DNA of 64,000 nucleotides from Lepidonotus clava (taxonomy: Eukaryota > Annelida > Polychaeta > Phyllodocida > Polynoidae), in contig OW387135.1 of NCBI GenBank assembly GCA_936440205.1, positions 36,434,792 through 36,498,791 of the forward strand. The letters are read 5' to 3'. Shown here one piece after another: positions 34,431-46,524 of the stretch. Each line of letters starts with the position of its first letter. Within the stretch, counting starts at the first letter, position 1. The notes under the pieces were generated by a model. The model made no database searches. It had not been told where the DNA came from and worked only from the letters and a program-made list of their open reading frames with translations. Both the position numbers and the translations under genes were made by a program.

Positions 34431-37359
34431 TGGTGATTTAAGGATGCAGGGAGTTGCCGAAGGTTGCCGATCTCTGCCGAGCGGGACCGATCTGAGGCAA
34501 TCGGCCAATCCTACTTTATTCGACACTTTGCCGATGACGTGACGACCAGGTGGCGTCTCTACCCGATACAACTTAGTGAACGGCGGATTTCTTTCCCCGT
34601 TCCGAAGGTCGTAAGAGCACTTCCAATGAGGCTGGAACATGGCGTCTTGGCATGGTTCCTCATGTCATGCGGTATAGCGAGACTTTGACGCATATGGGAG
34701 ATAAAATCACCCAGTTGGTGGGCAATTTATCTATGTGAACAAAGTCTATAAGAGGGACGCAATAGCAAGTGCTATAATTCTGTCCTTTAGCGATTAAACA
34801 CTTGAATAAAAGTCTAAACTTAAATCAAAGCTTTTCTCGATTGCTGCCTCATTGAAAAATGGCCAGGCTTGGAATCTGCACCACAAATTCGCGGAGTTGA
34901 AATCAAAGTCTATACTACAGTGTAAGTGACAGTTTTTATGATATTTCATTGGCTTTTGGGGGCCTATCCCTAGATTTAGGGAGGGAGGGAAGGGTGCGGT
35001 GCAAACTATCACTATAAAGCACCAATTCGACTTATAGCCTATCCCTTGTGAATAATGTATAGAATGATATGGTTGGATTAGACTCCCCTAGATAGATAAC
35101 AATTCATAAGTTACAGGAGATTTGCATTAAACTAAGTTTTCACTCCTTACTTTATGACCAAAACGGTTCATAAAACCATTCAATTTAATTCTGTTTTCAC
35201 TGTCACTGAATCCGTAACTTATGCTAAGTCCATTTGAATGTGGCATTCGGATCGAATTTAAAGTAATGCGTTTAAAGTAATGCTTATGCGTGTTTAAAAC
35301 TATACGCGCTAGTTTTGCTCGCTGAAAAACGGTGAAACAACTCGGGTCTAATATGACAAGGCTTAACGATGAAGCCAAGATATGTACCGGCGCACCGGGT
35401 TTCCACGCGAACCCGGCGAACTTCCCCCACTGGCTAACAGGTAGCAGTCTCCACGCGAACCTCCCATCGGCGAGGGGGCCGGGCCCGCTTCAGAAGGTAA
35501 GAACAGAGCGCCGGGCGCCTATCATGGAGGCTGCAGGCCCCCCGGCCCCATCTGATATCTGGCCGCCTGGCAGCCCGCTCACTGCAGACCTCCTGAACAG
35601 AGAGACCAGGCAAAAAGAGGACCCTTTGCCAAAAGCTATACTCAGAGCACGGTCTCGTGTCTAAAGCTGGGCGCGGTTTGAAGTTGTTTTTTTCCACTGG
35701 AAGTTTAAGGTATTTGGGTTAGGGTAAAAGGAAGCATGAGAATTTGGGTGAGAGTAGGCCGAGGGTGTGGTCGGGCGTGGCTACGTGGGTTTCCCTGATC
35801 AAAGGAACTGTTTCTAAAATAATCTAATTTATAACTGGCTTACTTGACAGCATATTTGATATAACCTAATGAAATATTGTATTTACATGGTGTTTTGATC
35901 AAGAAGCTATGTGAAAAAAGTAGTACATTGCGCACCCTTTCTACAACATTATTGTAAGTTGGCGAAGGTTGATGTAAAGATGCAAAGGCCCGTGGCTTCA
36001 TTATGAAGACCTAATAAGCGTCGTTATATGTCTTGGAGACTGAGAGACCAGGCACGCTATCGACAGTATACTGAGGCTATATATAGGTATAATCCTGCAC
36101 ACACTGAAGAGGTTTACAGTTCCATAACACGTTCCGGATTAATCAGAATAAATGAAATCGCAGCAATCTTTACTATAGCTGATGCCAAATGACCCCCTTG
36201 TGTGTGATTGGAGGGATCTGGGCTCGACTCCCGGGTTACAGGGGTCACGGGAGGTCAACTGGGTCCGAGTGCATCGGCCGACCACCGAAACAAGCCGCCT
36301 TTAACAAGCCGGCTAATGAACATGGATTTATGAGTTTGCACATTGCCGTGCTGTCCGAGTGGCCAGGCCTGCATATCTGCCACTATTGATCTCTCCCTCC
36401 AAGCACCACTAGCCTACCCCTTTCACCCCTTCTCCTGGCCCTTCTCCTTCTCTCTGCCCGCCTCTACTTCTTCCAGGGTCTCACTGGATCAATGCGGCTA
36501 GGAGAAACCGCCAGCTCTTGTATCAGGGCGAATCGGAGGCGCCGGGCTCGGGCGCCGATCACTGAAAGATACAGGAGCCACTCGGAGCCGCTCCACAATC
36601 CCTCTTTCCCCTTCTGCCTCCTCTAATTCTCACCCTTTACCCTAACCCTGCCCCCTCCCAATCAGCCAGCCCCCCACTTCACGGCGCCAATGCCGCCGCA
36701 AATGGATGCTATCATATTTCACCATTCGGCCAGCGATCCCATCGATTTGTTTCACAAAGGATCGATCGCGCCCTGGTCATCCGCGAGTAGCCCGAGTAGT
36801 AGTCGAGTCTCGCCGAGAGGGGCCGAGGAGGGTCCTCCTAGTTGGTCGAATTCAGTTATCGATGGGAGTCGTGCTGGCCAGCGGTGTGTTTTGGAAGGGG
36901 AGATGATATCGGGCTGTTTGTATCCATTGGAAGATCCACTTCTAGGGCTTATTCCGAGAATCAATGCAAGTCATCCACCCACGGTAATCTTTCACCGTAA
37001 ATGACCCTCTTTGCACACAAACATATCCACATGCCAAACCGTCCTTTAAGAGCACTGTCATACAGAGACACTTCTCTGTGAAACAGAATTCCCTGTCGGC
37101 TCTGTATTTATCGATTTATATTTACTTCTTTGGATGCTCAGAAACTGTCCTCGTGATATAGGACGTACATTGCAAACTCTTTACGGCAAGTCAGTTTTGA
37201 ATGTTGATGGCAAATTAATAAAATCACATTCTTCTGACAGCTGCCTATTGCCATTTTTCTAATTTACTGAATTTCAATATCCAGTGGCCTGCACTGTAAT
37301 CACGACTGAATGCGGCCCTGAATAGATAACTCAAATTAAAATAGGTTGTTATGGAAATG

Positions 37360-37510
37360 AAGTTGCTTCTGCTATTGAAGCTTGGCTTGGGGTGGCGGAT
37401 AGCCGGCCGATTGTCTCTTTGTATGGATTGGATGGGTCCGATTATAATTGGCGTGCCGGAATCGCAGGCATTAAACCAATAATTGTGAGCTAAATGTTAC
37501 TAATTTGACT
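37360..37510. promoter_or_regulatory. Candidate conserved noncoding element
   Basis: Non-repetitive block with GATTATAATTGG and CATTAAACCAATAATTGTG, plus GGATGGGTCCG and GATTGTCTCTTTG. Homeodomain-type AATAATT and ATAATT cores are spaced through it. There is no open frame of note. Confidence 0.22.
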
Positions 37511-37699
37511 TGAGGAGAGGCGAGCGCCGTCTCGCGTCGATAAGACGAACCTCATCTACAGTACCTATGCCTTCTTGGGGATTCCTTCTTGACAATTTAC
37601 TTTTGTCTTCTGAAAAAAATTAACTACGTCGGTGTCCTAGCTTGAAACAGTCATTTGTTTTGGAGCCATTTCCTCTGGGCTCACTCACCAGTAAATTGA

Positions 37700-37990
37700 G
37701 AGATAAGGAGGTCTCGGCGAGTAGCGCGCGCTGCAGCAAGTAGGGGAATTGCTGAGGGGGACACCAGGGTCTTATTTTTCACTGCCTCATAGAGGAAATA
37801 ATTATGAGCCTCGACATTTCAGAGAGTGAAAGTACTCCACATTCGGCTAACTAGGGGGTCCTTTAACCCAGCAACATGGGTTTCGATGGCCTTTTTAATT
37901 TGCAGCTTTGGTGTAATCGATACTGTAGCAACTATGGCTGCGCTACTTTATGCAGTGAGCATCATGGATGGTATCGAATTGATCTATGTT
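37700..37990. promoter_or_regulatory. Candidate conserved noncoding element
   Basis: About 290 non-repetitive bases with GAAATAATTATGAGCC, CTTTTTAATTTGCAG, GGTGTAATCGATACTG and GCGCGCGCTGCAG-like words. Mixed AT and GC motifs without coding frame are typical of developmental enhancers. Confidence 0.22.
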
Positions 37991-38454
37991 GCATAGATAT
38001 GGTGGTAGATAATAAGCCGCCATAGCAATACAATGTTCTACCCGTCCCCTTTGGAGAGGGCTGGTGAGGAAAGGACGTTGGAATGGCCCTACCTTTTGTT
38101 TTCAGATAATGCAGCATTCTATAGACGTTGTACTAAGCGGTGGCACGGATGGATCAGGGACGTTGAAATGGACACCACATTGTGAAAAGTGGGGATTCTG
38201 CCATTGACAGTCAACTTTCTTTGCCAAATTAACTGTCTCCTTCTCATTTTGAAAAGAATAAAATGAAGGGAAAGAAAAGAAACATTTATTTACATTTGGA
38301 GGATCAATAAAATCCCAATCAATGTCCACAGTAAAACATTAACATGGCTACTACAATACAGTTTCTGCCAGACGCTGTCTTCATCCTAAGACGTTAACGG
38401 TGGTCCTGCGCTGGCCGCTAACTTATGGCAGTGTGTAGATAATGGCCAATAAAG

Positions 38455-38820
38455 TTGTCGGTGCTGGGTTTATTAGCAGCCAGCCTTCTATCATGGCCCA
38501 ATCTGGGCGCGGTCTCCAGCACGGCCTCTCACATTAGGGACGGAGCCCGGCGGGCTGGGACTATCTTCACACCCACTGAGCGCGCCGTCGGCCCCCGCCG
38601 CCCATACTGCCCGCCCTGTGCGTCCCACCTAAAGCCCTCCCCGCCCCGTCCACGGCCCTCTGCCCCCACTGCCCCCTCACCACAAACAAACCAGCCACTC
38701 GCACCTCGCCCTCAGACCACGTGACCGTCACCATGGGTCACGTGAACTCCACTTCCGGTGCCGGGGACAGACGCTATCGGTTCACGCCCCGCTGACTTCC
38801 GGTTCGTTGGGGCGCGGCCT
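38455..38820. promoter_or_regulatory. CpG-rich promoter-like island with E-boxes and ETS sites
   Basis: A C-rich block leads into CACGTGAC (38718-38725), TCACGTGA (38738-38745), ACTTCCGG (38751-38758) and a second ACTTCCGG (38795-38802). Paired TCACGTGA and paired ACTTCCGG within 85 bases suggest a real promoter or control element. No exon is assigned. Confidence 0.4.
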
Positions 38821-41800
38821 TCGATGCCTTATAATGGCACCAGGTGGTGCCACTGGTTAAAGGTGGGTGACGTCATAGCTCTATTCGAGATTTGTATGCT
38901 GAGGTCCATTGGCACCAAGTTGAAAACTGCCGTGAGTGTAGAGCGTGAACCCCGTCTAAAAGGACCCTCTTCCTATACTACTGGGAGTTGGGTTTAGACT
39001 GATACGTTCTGGTATGGTCAGTGAACTTTGTAAAGATGAATGCATTTTGTCCCCTTCCAATTACGAAATTCAGTAATCTCTGACATTCCAGCCTAAGTAC
39101 GTGCTTAGACTGTGTTATCACGTCAGGCTGAGACGTCCTTGAACACATATTATGGCACCTTACTTTAGGCCCGGCGCCACGTTCCAGTCCTCCTGAAAGA
39201 CAGATCTCTCCGCTATTGCTTCCCCGGAGGAACCCTAACAGCCACTCAACAGAAAGAATCCACATTCTCCTTTGAAATACCCGGCGAAGAAAATGGCATG
39301 CTGCATGCGACGTCAACCTTCAGCTCGTGCCGGCTACTGTATGCAACACAAAACAGAAATGCCCCGGAGTCTGTCGTTTTTACAACAGTTATCACCGGTA
39401 TGATGCCTAGGTCCGGCTTTAAAAACCCAGGCTAGCATGATACTGGGAACTGGGACTAGGAGCGCTTCTAATTGATACCTTAGACTGAATAATTAGCTTT
39501 GCCAGGCCTTGATCTCATCATAGGAAGGCTACATGCTGGCTGCATAGCCCTGTGTGGCCGGGCAACACGCACAAAACCAATGAGAGAGATTAGCCATTGT
39601 TTTCTGCTGCTGATCTACAAGGAACACGAAGCTGGTCGTAGTGGAGGGGAGCGGGGCAGGAAGCATCGACCGGGCCGGGGTAGGGCCTGCAGGGGGCGGG
39701 CAGCACTAAGGGCCAGGCGACCAGCAGGGCCTGGGATATAGCCCCTGACCGTGGCCACCCCAGCCACTGGGACTGAACCGTATAGCCCCTGACCGACCAC
39801 TACAGTCATTTGGACTGAACCATCCCAAGGCGATAACGGGCAGTAAGGAATAAGTGAGTAAATAAACCAGATTGAACAAATCTCCCTATATGAATATAGA
39901 GACTATATACATAATTTACCCTTATCATTCTAGCATGAGTACTAAAGTACCATAAACGACTGACAAGTAGGTAGTACTCCCCAATCTAGCTTGGGGAATA
40001 TGAAAAGAGGTCATTCTCTGTGTGTTAATTGCCTTACGGTGCAATCGTTGACCTAGGTCCGGGTAAGAATGGGATGGGGAGGTGGGAGGGTGATAAGACA
40101 TTCAGCTGTAGGCCTTAAGCATGCGGGAGTACCCTGATATCGGAGCAGAAAGAAAAATACAAACTGCCATAAAACTAGGCCCCGGAGTAATTTGCACTGT
40201 AAGGAGGCGGCTATTGGATCTGTACAGTCTGATGATCAACGTCAATACCTTGGAGGGACAGGTACACGGGGAATTAAAGTGTTCACCAGCGCCAGCTCAG
40301 GCCACTATTAAAGGCCCATTCTCCCGTCTTCCCCCACCCCTTATTGATCTCTGTCTCTTCACGCTATATAGCGCACTGATCATCAAGGTGTCACGTAATT
40401 TAAGCTAAATGTATTGAATCCCTTCTCCTCGATCGATCTGTGAGTCAAAACAAGCTCGTAAAAGGATTAGGTAATGACATCAGCGCGGGTAACTGCGGTC
40501 TGGGTAGCCGTTTTGGCCGGGCCTGGTGTGCTGGTCGAGGACGATACGACCACTTTCTAGCTAAAGTAGGGGACTGTCTTTATGGGGGGCTACAGGGAGC
40601 AATTACTTCCGCACAATTCAGGATAAGACATGGTAATGTCCATTCGAATTCATGAAAGCTTCATGTTTTAGTACCTTGTGTAATTCGCGTATCTAAACCA
40701 TCATACTATCAGGAAATTTAATTTCCGTTAATCTTTTTTTATAATGTAAGGAATACATCATTAGAATCATAGCCAGATTTTCGGCCCACAACACCTCTAC
40801 GTCCTATGATGATATATTGAGTACAGGCACAGTGTTATACCACCAGAATATAAGCATTATATAGACGGTGATATTTCTTGCCTCTAGTCGCGTACGAGTG
40901 GAGGATGGAAATCTGGGGGCCGGGGCTCGTAGTAGACAGAGTCTCAGTCTGCACGTGTTGTCATGCGACCGGTGTCAGGACAGAAGGGAACAGAGTCATG
41001 ACATGTCAGGTACACGTCGTTCAGACACCTGGCCCTCCCGGCCACCCATACCACCCTCTCCACTATAGACGGCCCCACTACAGACAGCAGGGCTCCCGTT
41101 TCACAGCGCTATTCTGTCAGGGTTAATCTATTTTCAGTGCCAACAGTCGAGAAGCTATTTACCTGAGCACAAATTCTGCTTTCGATTTAGCCATGCGTTT
41201 AATAGTTACACAGCACAGCTCTTTGATATTGTCATACAACAGTGTATAGCACACAAACATACGTACACATGTAGGAGTGCTTTAGACCCCAAAGAGAAAT
41301 CTATATCACCATCCGATTGAAACAATCTTCTAGAGGAAGGCAGACAAAAATGCAGAGGTACTAAATGGCTTCTCGTTGGGCAGAGGCCATTAGTCGTACA
41401 TTTGGCCTGTGTGAGTTAAAAGCCTTGAACTTCCCTCCCCCTCTCTGCCCTCTCCACTCTCTGGTCAAGGCCTGGCCGCCAGAGCCAAGGCAAAAGGAGG
41501 ATCAGGCTCCAGGGGACTGGGGGCATTCTTCTTCGTCCGTGAGGATCTCTTCCTGTCTATCATTGGCGGCTTCGATTAGAGCGTCGACTAGAATAGATGG
41601 CAGCGTACGGCTTTAGCGCGTCTCGACCAACTGCCCTCTGTTCACGAAGATGGCTAAGTCAGATGATGGACATAGGACTTAAAAGGTTGTAGAAATTACA
41701 TTTTGAAATGGGACAATGGTGTAGAATATAATTTAGAGGTTACTCAGGATTATACTATCCTTTGACAGATCGAAGGTGCAAAATCAGAAAAAGGATGGAA

Positions 41801-42360
41801 GAATACATGTTTTAGAGATAAAAGAACTTTACATCTATGACTAAATAGCACTTAATGTCGACCCTTATATTTACTTTCGGAACGGTGGAACCATATCAGC
41901 TTATCGCGATCCTATACCGTTTAAATATACATTTTGATAAATGCTTAAACACAACAGAAACTTGATTGTATCAAATACAAAAACACCTAAAATAACGAAT
42001 ATAGAATGGTACAACATATGTTAGAATACACGTATAACTGAACTATTCATGTACGATACGTTTACCCGAGGAGGATGTAATCTGTAATTACCATGAAGAA
42101 AATGGAAATTTGCTGTGCGAAGCATAGGACAATCTCTTTTGTCTTGCATTTTTCCTCTGGTCCGTGCATCCCAAGTGACAGCGCTTATACTGTTTTGATG
42201 AAGTACTGACGCAAATGGACTTGGAGGCGTTGCATATTTAATCGTGGCATACTGCCGGCCAGCTACGAGTAGACATATCTTACATAAGTATCCGGATCTC
42301 GGAGGAGTCCAGTGGCTCCCCTAAGGATTAGACAAAAGCAATAATGCACATTGAAGCATT
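38821..42360. other. Gene-free stretch
   Basis: Includes a 44-base tandem duplication (39737-39822) and GC-rich patches (39640-39740, 40890-41110). The rest is mixed or AT-rich. No coding exon, RNA or transposon recognised. Confidence 0.55.
39737..39822. repeat. Tandem duplication, period 44, two copies
   Basis: Both copies start TATAGCCCCTGACCG and end GGACTGAACC, with divergence in the middle. Confidence 0.8.
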
Positions 42361-42384
42361 TGTGGCAGTGTACCAGCTGAGGCT

Positions 42385-42470
42385 GTACGTCAGGATGGCG
42401 GCGTCGACGTCACCAAGTCTCGGCCATCCACGCCGGGGACGAGAACGTGACGTCACAGCGTCCCTGGGTG
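42385..42470. promoter_or_regulatory. CRE and YY1-like motif cluster
   Basis: ATGGCGGCG near 42395, CGACGTCACC near 42405 and a perfect CRE TGACGTCA at 42448-42455 in a CpG-rich setting. Candidate promoter or cAMP-responsive element. Confidence 0.33.
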
Positions 42471-42661
42471 GGTAGATTTGTGGGCCGTATTGATAGGACA
42501 ATCTGATATCTGATCAATAGCCGTGTACGTAACCGGAGGCCGACGAGGCTGTATCTACTAACGCCCCCCTTCCTTTTGACCAATCACCAAGGAAGATGTC
42601 TCTCATAAGTAATGAATTGCCCCGTATCTACAAAGAATCCTCCGGCAACAAAGCCGTGTTG

Positions 42662-42711
42662 GACTCAGGAACGGTTAGATAGAAGACTCAGGAACGGTTA
42701 GATAGAAGACT
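42662..42711. repeat. Exact tandem duplication, period 23
   Basis: GACTCAGGAACGGTTAGATA plus GAA occurs twice in a row without any difference, followed by GACT. Identity suggests a recent event. Confidence 0.95.
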
Positions 42712-44025
42712 TTTCACACGGGCTTTGTCACATTCTTTAGCCATATAATCCAGTGAAGTAAGTTCATCAACACATTCTTTTTTCACATTTTGATGGCTTA
42801 GCGAGTGTATACGGAAACATAATAGGTTGGACCCAAAGCATCGATTCACCTCTGGGTACTACTACAATATGGCGTGTCCCTCGGCCGGAGGCGCAGCTCA
42901 TTAGAGCAGCTTGGTGGTGCTTGATTAAATGGATGCACACTTAAAAATGTCCTTTTATAAATCACCCACAACGATATCCATAAACCGAAGCTAATAAAAG
43001 GGTACAGTGCCAAAATCAATAGACGACGTTACCCTTAAGGCGTCAACACTCGCACCCAACTCTTAATAATTCACATCTTTAATGCAGAGCAAAGGGAAAG
43101 CTGTAATAGGGGTTTAAAATGAAAATACAACGTACATGATTATTAAAAAGTTGTATTTGTAAAGGCAGCAGGGCATTAACTGTTCTAGGAACTATGAAGG
43201 GTCTATCCTATGTCTACCAATTGGTACACATCGAAAGTAAGATTTCCAATAAATCACAGCCGATTTTAATTAATGTAATGCTTAAAATTAATTGACAAAG
43301 TAAGTAAACAAGACCAATTAATTTAAAAATATGATAAATTCTATTCACCCCCAGACAATTAAATCACCAGTGAGGCTGTTGTTTTGAAACAAATTAACGT
43401 CTATTGGCCTAGTTAAATTCCGAGCCGTCACGTGATCTATTTACAAAATGGCCCCCTTATTTGTGTCTACATTGTAGAGCCACTACCCTAGCACAAAGAG
43501 TGGCGTGCCACCGTCAGCTTAAAAATTATACCGCCTATCAAATAACAACGCTAGCCCACTCTCTGGCGGCACTAGGGTATCAATTTAACCTCATCAGCGC
43601 CCATTATAATGTGTTCTGTGGAGGCCACCTTTTCCATAGCCAGAGGGATGGGACAGGCATTTCATTGCATGAAATCATACACAACATTAAAGTTTGAATC
43701 TATTGAAATTGAGATCACAAAGCCATACAAAGAAAGGTGATCAAAGTAGAGAATAACATGGAATTTAAGTACGAATTACAATATTGGCATAAGCTATACG
43801 AACAGTCTAGGAGGTGACTATGGAAATAGCAAATCCCCTATTTGGGGTCTCGGGAGGCTGTGGAAAGCTTGGGGTACGTTGTCAATAGGCAGGTAGGTAA
43901 GTACCGCCAAGGTGTAGCCTGCAGGTAGTAGCAGGCAGGTGGGCGGGTCAATGAGTGTATTGATCCCCCTGGGATCAGGGCTGCCAGGTGCACAGCGGAC
44001 GCCATGCAGGTAGCATGCCGCAAGG

Positions 44026-44027
<2 letters not shown>

Positions 44028-44067
<40 letters not shown>
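44028..44067. repeat. (AT)n microsatellite, about 40 bases
   Basis: Uninterrupted TA dinucleotides, likely polymorphic in length. Confidence 0.95.
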
Positions 44068-44069
<2 letters not shown>

Positions 44070-44436
44070 AAACTACAGGCAGCTGGCTGAACTACATGTT
44101 ATTTCGGAGAAGCACGTCTTAGGTATTCATGTGACTGACGAGAGTGGATGTTATTTTATTAAGGAAATAATCATATTCCATGCCATGTATTTTTGTTGTA
44201 TGTGTTTCACTTTGTACCACAAAAACACCTACTTGACATTCAATCATTTCTAAGAATCATTGCACACTAGGTTATCCGTTTATTGTTATTACACCACACT
44301 AGTAATCTGTTTGATATAGACTATGTTTATGTTGTATGAACTAGACTAAACAAAGGTGTTTAAGGTGAGTCGAAGGCTGTTTATCGTTTAAGGTATGGGT
44401 CTGTGCTGAAAACCGTTTGTAAGCTTACCATCTTAC

Positions 44437-44474
44437 CTGACTCGACCGGGAGAAGTTAGGGTACACCAACTTAC
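44437..44474 (-). other. Isolated exon-like splice signature, 38 bases
   Basis: On the minus strand a strong acceptor (CTAAT branch-like word, TGTTTTCTTGTTTTGCAG) is followed after 38 bases by GTCAG|GTAAGATG. One frame reads KLVYPNFSRSSQ. The length and frames do not fit a coding join to receptor exon 2 (stops arise), so it could be a 5' UTR exon, an exon of another gene, or chance. The first bases after the acceptor (GTAAGT) could also act as a donor. Confidence 0.2.
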
Positions 44475-46516
44475 CTGCAAAACAAGAAAACAATGATTAG
44501 TCTTGGTGAGAAAAGGCAACATTTAAATTCAATGCACACGTCATAACAAGTGCGTCGGAAACAGTAAGGCATTGGTGCTATACATATTTACCATCAACTT
44601 TCATTCATTAAAAACAGTATACAATTCTACTGTAGTGATTCACAGCAAAGCATATTCTCTAACAATACAATCGGGCATATTTTTACAAAAGGTCATTGTT
44701 TAGTTCGAAGTCTTCGCCTAATTTAGTGAGATATTAATCGAATAAAGTTTGTTAAGGAATGAAAATATTGCTGTTGAATTGATCTATGAAATTTAAATCA
44801 CATTCTTGATGGACAGGAGCGTGATCCCCAGAGAATATGTAAGCATACATATTTACCTGTACTCTGAGAACTCCGGAGTGACTGTAACTCACATTCAATA
44901 AGACCCTACAATATGGTCCATTGCATTTACCCGTTGTCCTCGACTGCGACCGTTACTCTTTATCATGGATTAATATACTTTAAAGGAAATTATAGTCATT
45001 AACGTTGCCTGGGCCAATTTTTATGACCTAAAGAAACCGGAAGCCCCAATGAAGATATTGTTCTCTTCTTTACAAAATGAAGCCCTCATGAATAAACCAA
45101 TCACTGCTTCTGTGCCATCTTTTCGTATAATCCTGATTTATTTTGTCAAGAAAATCAATAAGCAATCTGGACAAAATAAAATGGCAAGTAAGGATAGATG
45201 CGGCAGGTTGGGCCATTATTGCGCCGATGCCAATGAAACGACATCTCAAACACTGACAATACTGATATAATTTGAAAGAATAATTTCTCTCTATCCAAAA
45301 AAAAGACAATTGGATTAACGATTCTGCAATTTCTAATGAAGAGAGGGTGTTTACATATGGTTTGAATTAATGTCAAAGCGTTGGTAAACATTACTATGAG
45401 TAATTTGCATTTTTCTTATTTGTTTTGAGAAATAAAGACAGTTACTTGAACTAAGAACTCGTTTGAGAAAAATTCAGGTACGTGGAGGTTCTTTAAATTG
45501 TGGCTAGACCTTCCATTTCTATTGTTAAATTCCCCTTTACAGTAGTAAATGGGAAAGACCACCATTGTGGTCCGTTGACGGCCTTAATGATATCCGCCCA
45601 AATGTACCTAACGCCACTGGCACTGCCCCAAGCAGCTTGCTCAATCATTGTATGCATTAGCAATTACTCGGCCAATGCCTTGGCCAGTGGCAGAGTTGTG
45701 TGGGGAAGGTTTGTTCTCTGCTCGCCGGCCGTGGTGTGCAGACGGGGTGTAATGGCCTCCCACGTGCCCAAGGATTCCCCACCTGTCAACCGATCGATTC
45801 TCGCCTGCCGCAGATCCAGGCAAGTTGTCGATCGGCCCCAACTTTAGGACGCAAGGCAGGGGGTATGGCAAAGGGACAGGCAGCAGGTATGTGTATTTGT
45901 GCCAAACAACTAGACAGGGTTGGATGAGGGGAGAGAATGACAGAGAAGAGGCTGGGTCTCATTGCAGGACAATAGATATTCTTTTACAGCACAAAGAATT
46001 GCCACATCCTACGTTTGTAAAATAAAGATCAAATGCTATGTCTGAATAGGGCCAGGATTTGCCAGGTGGTATCGTCATAAAGAATCTTGGCAGGGGAAAA
46101 GTACTTGACTTGTAATCCATCAAATGGAAATTATAAATATGGATATATTTCATTCTAGTTCTGAATGCAGTGCATAGTTTTCATAACGACATTTAATGTC
46201 TTAGACAATTGCTGGCCAACTTTTGACATTCAAACGCTTCTTTTTAAGTTCAATTTGTAAGGGACTGTGGTGGTCAGAACCACTATTGACCATCCAAAAA
46301 TGAGAATGTGATACACACGTACAGGCAGAGGATTGGGCTCAATTCTTCCGACATTTTAGACTCGTACATCCAGCCTCTGCCTGAACTCCCAACCTCCTGA
46401 CAGCCTGTCATTTACTTCCTCCATTCCCATTTGGTGCGACACCTTCAGTAGAAACTGGGACGCGCTCCTCAAAAAAGGTGCTCATCCCGTCCCGAGGTGC
46501 TCATTTGGTGATCCGC

Positions 46517-46524
46517 TGACGTCA
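46517..46524. promoter_or_regulatory. Perfect CRE palindrome
   Basis: TGACGTCA, preceded by two copies of AGGTGCTCAT within 40 bases. Single-site evidence only. Confidence 0.25.

Larger units (their letters stand above)
34441..38450. other. Gene-free stretch with several noncoding blocks
   Basis: Holds a GC-rich block with a 12-base direct repeat TCCACGCGAACC (35402-35413 and 35450-35461), a pyrimidine-rich tract (36380-36680), and non-repetitive homeodomain-type blocks at about 36280-36390, 37360-37510 (CCAATAATTGTGAGC) and 37700-37990 (AAATAATTATGAGCC). No coding exon recognised. Confidence 0.5.
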
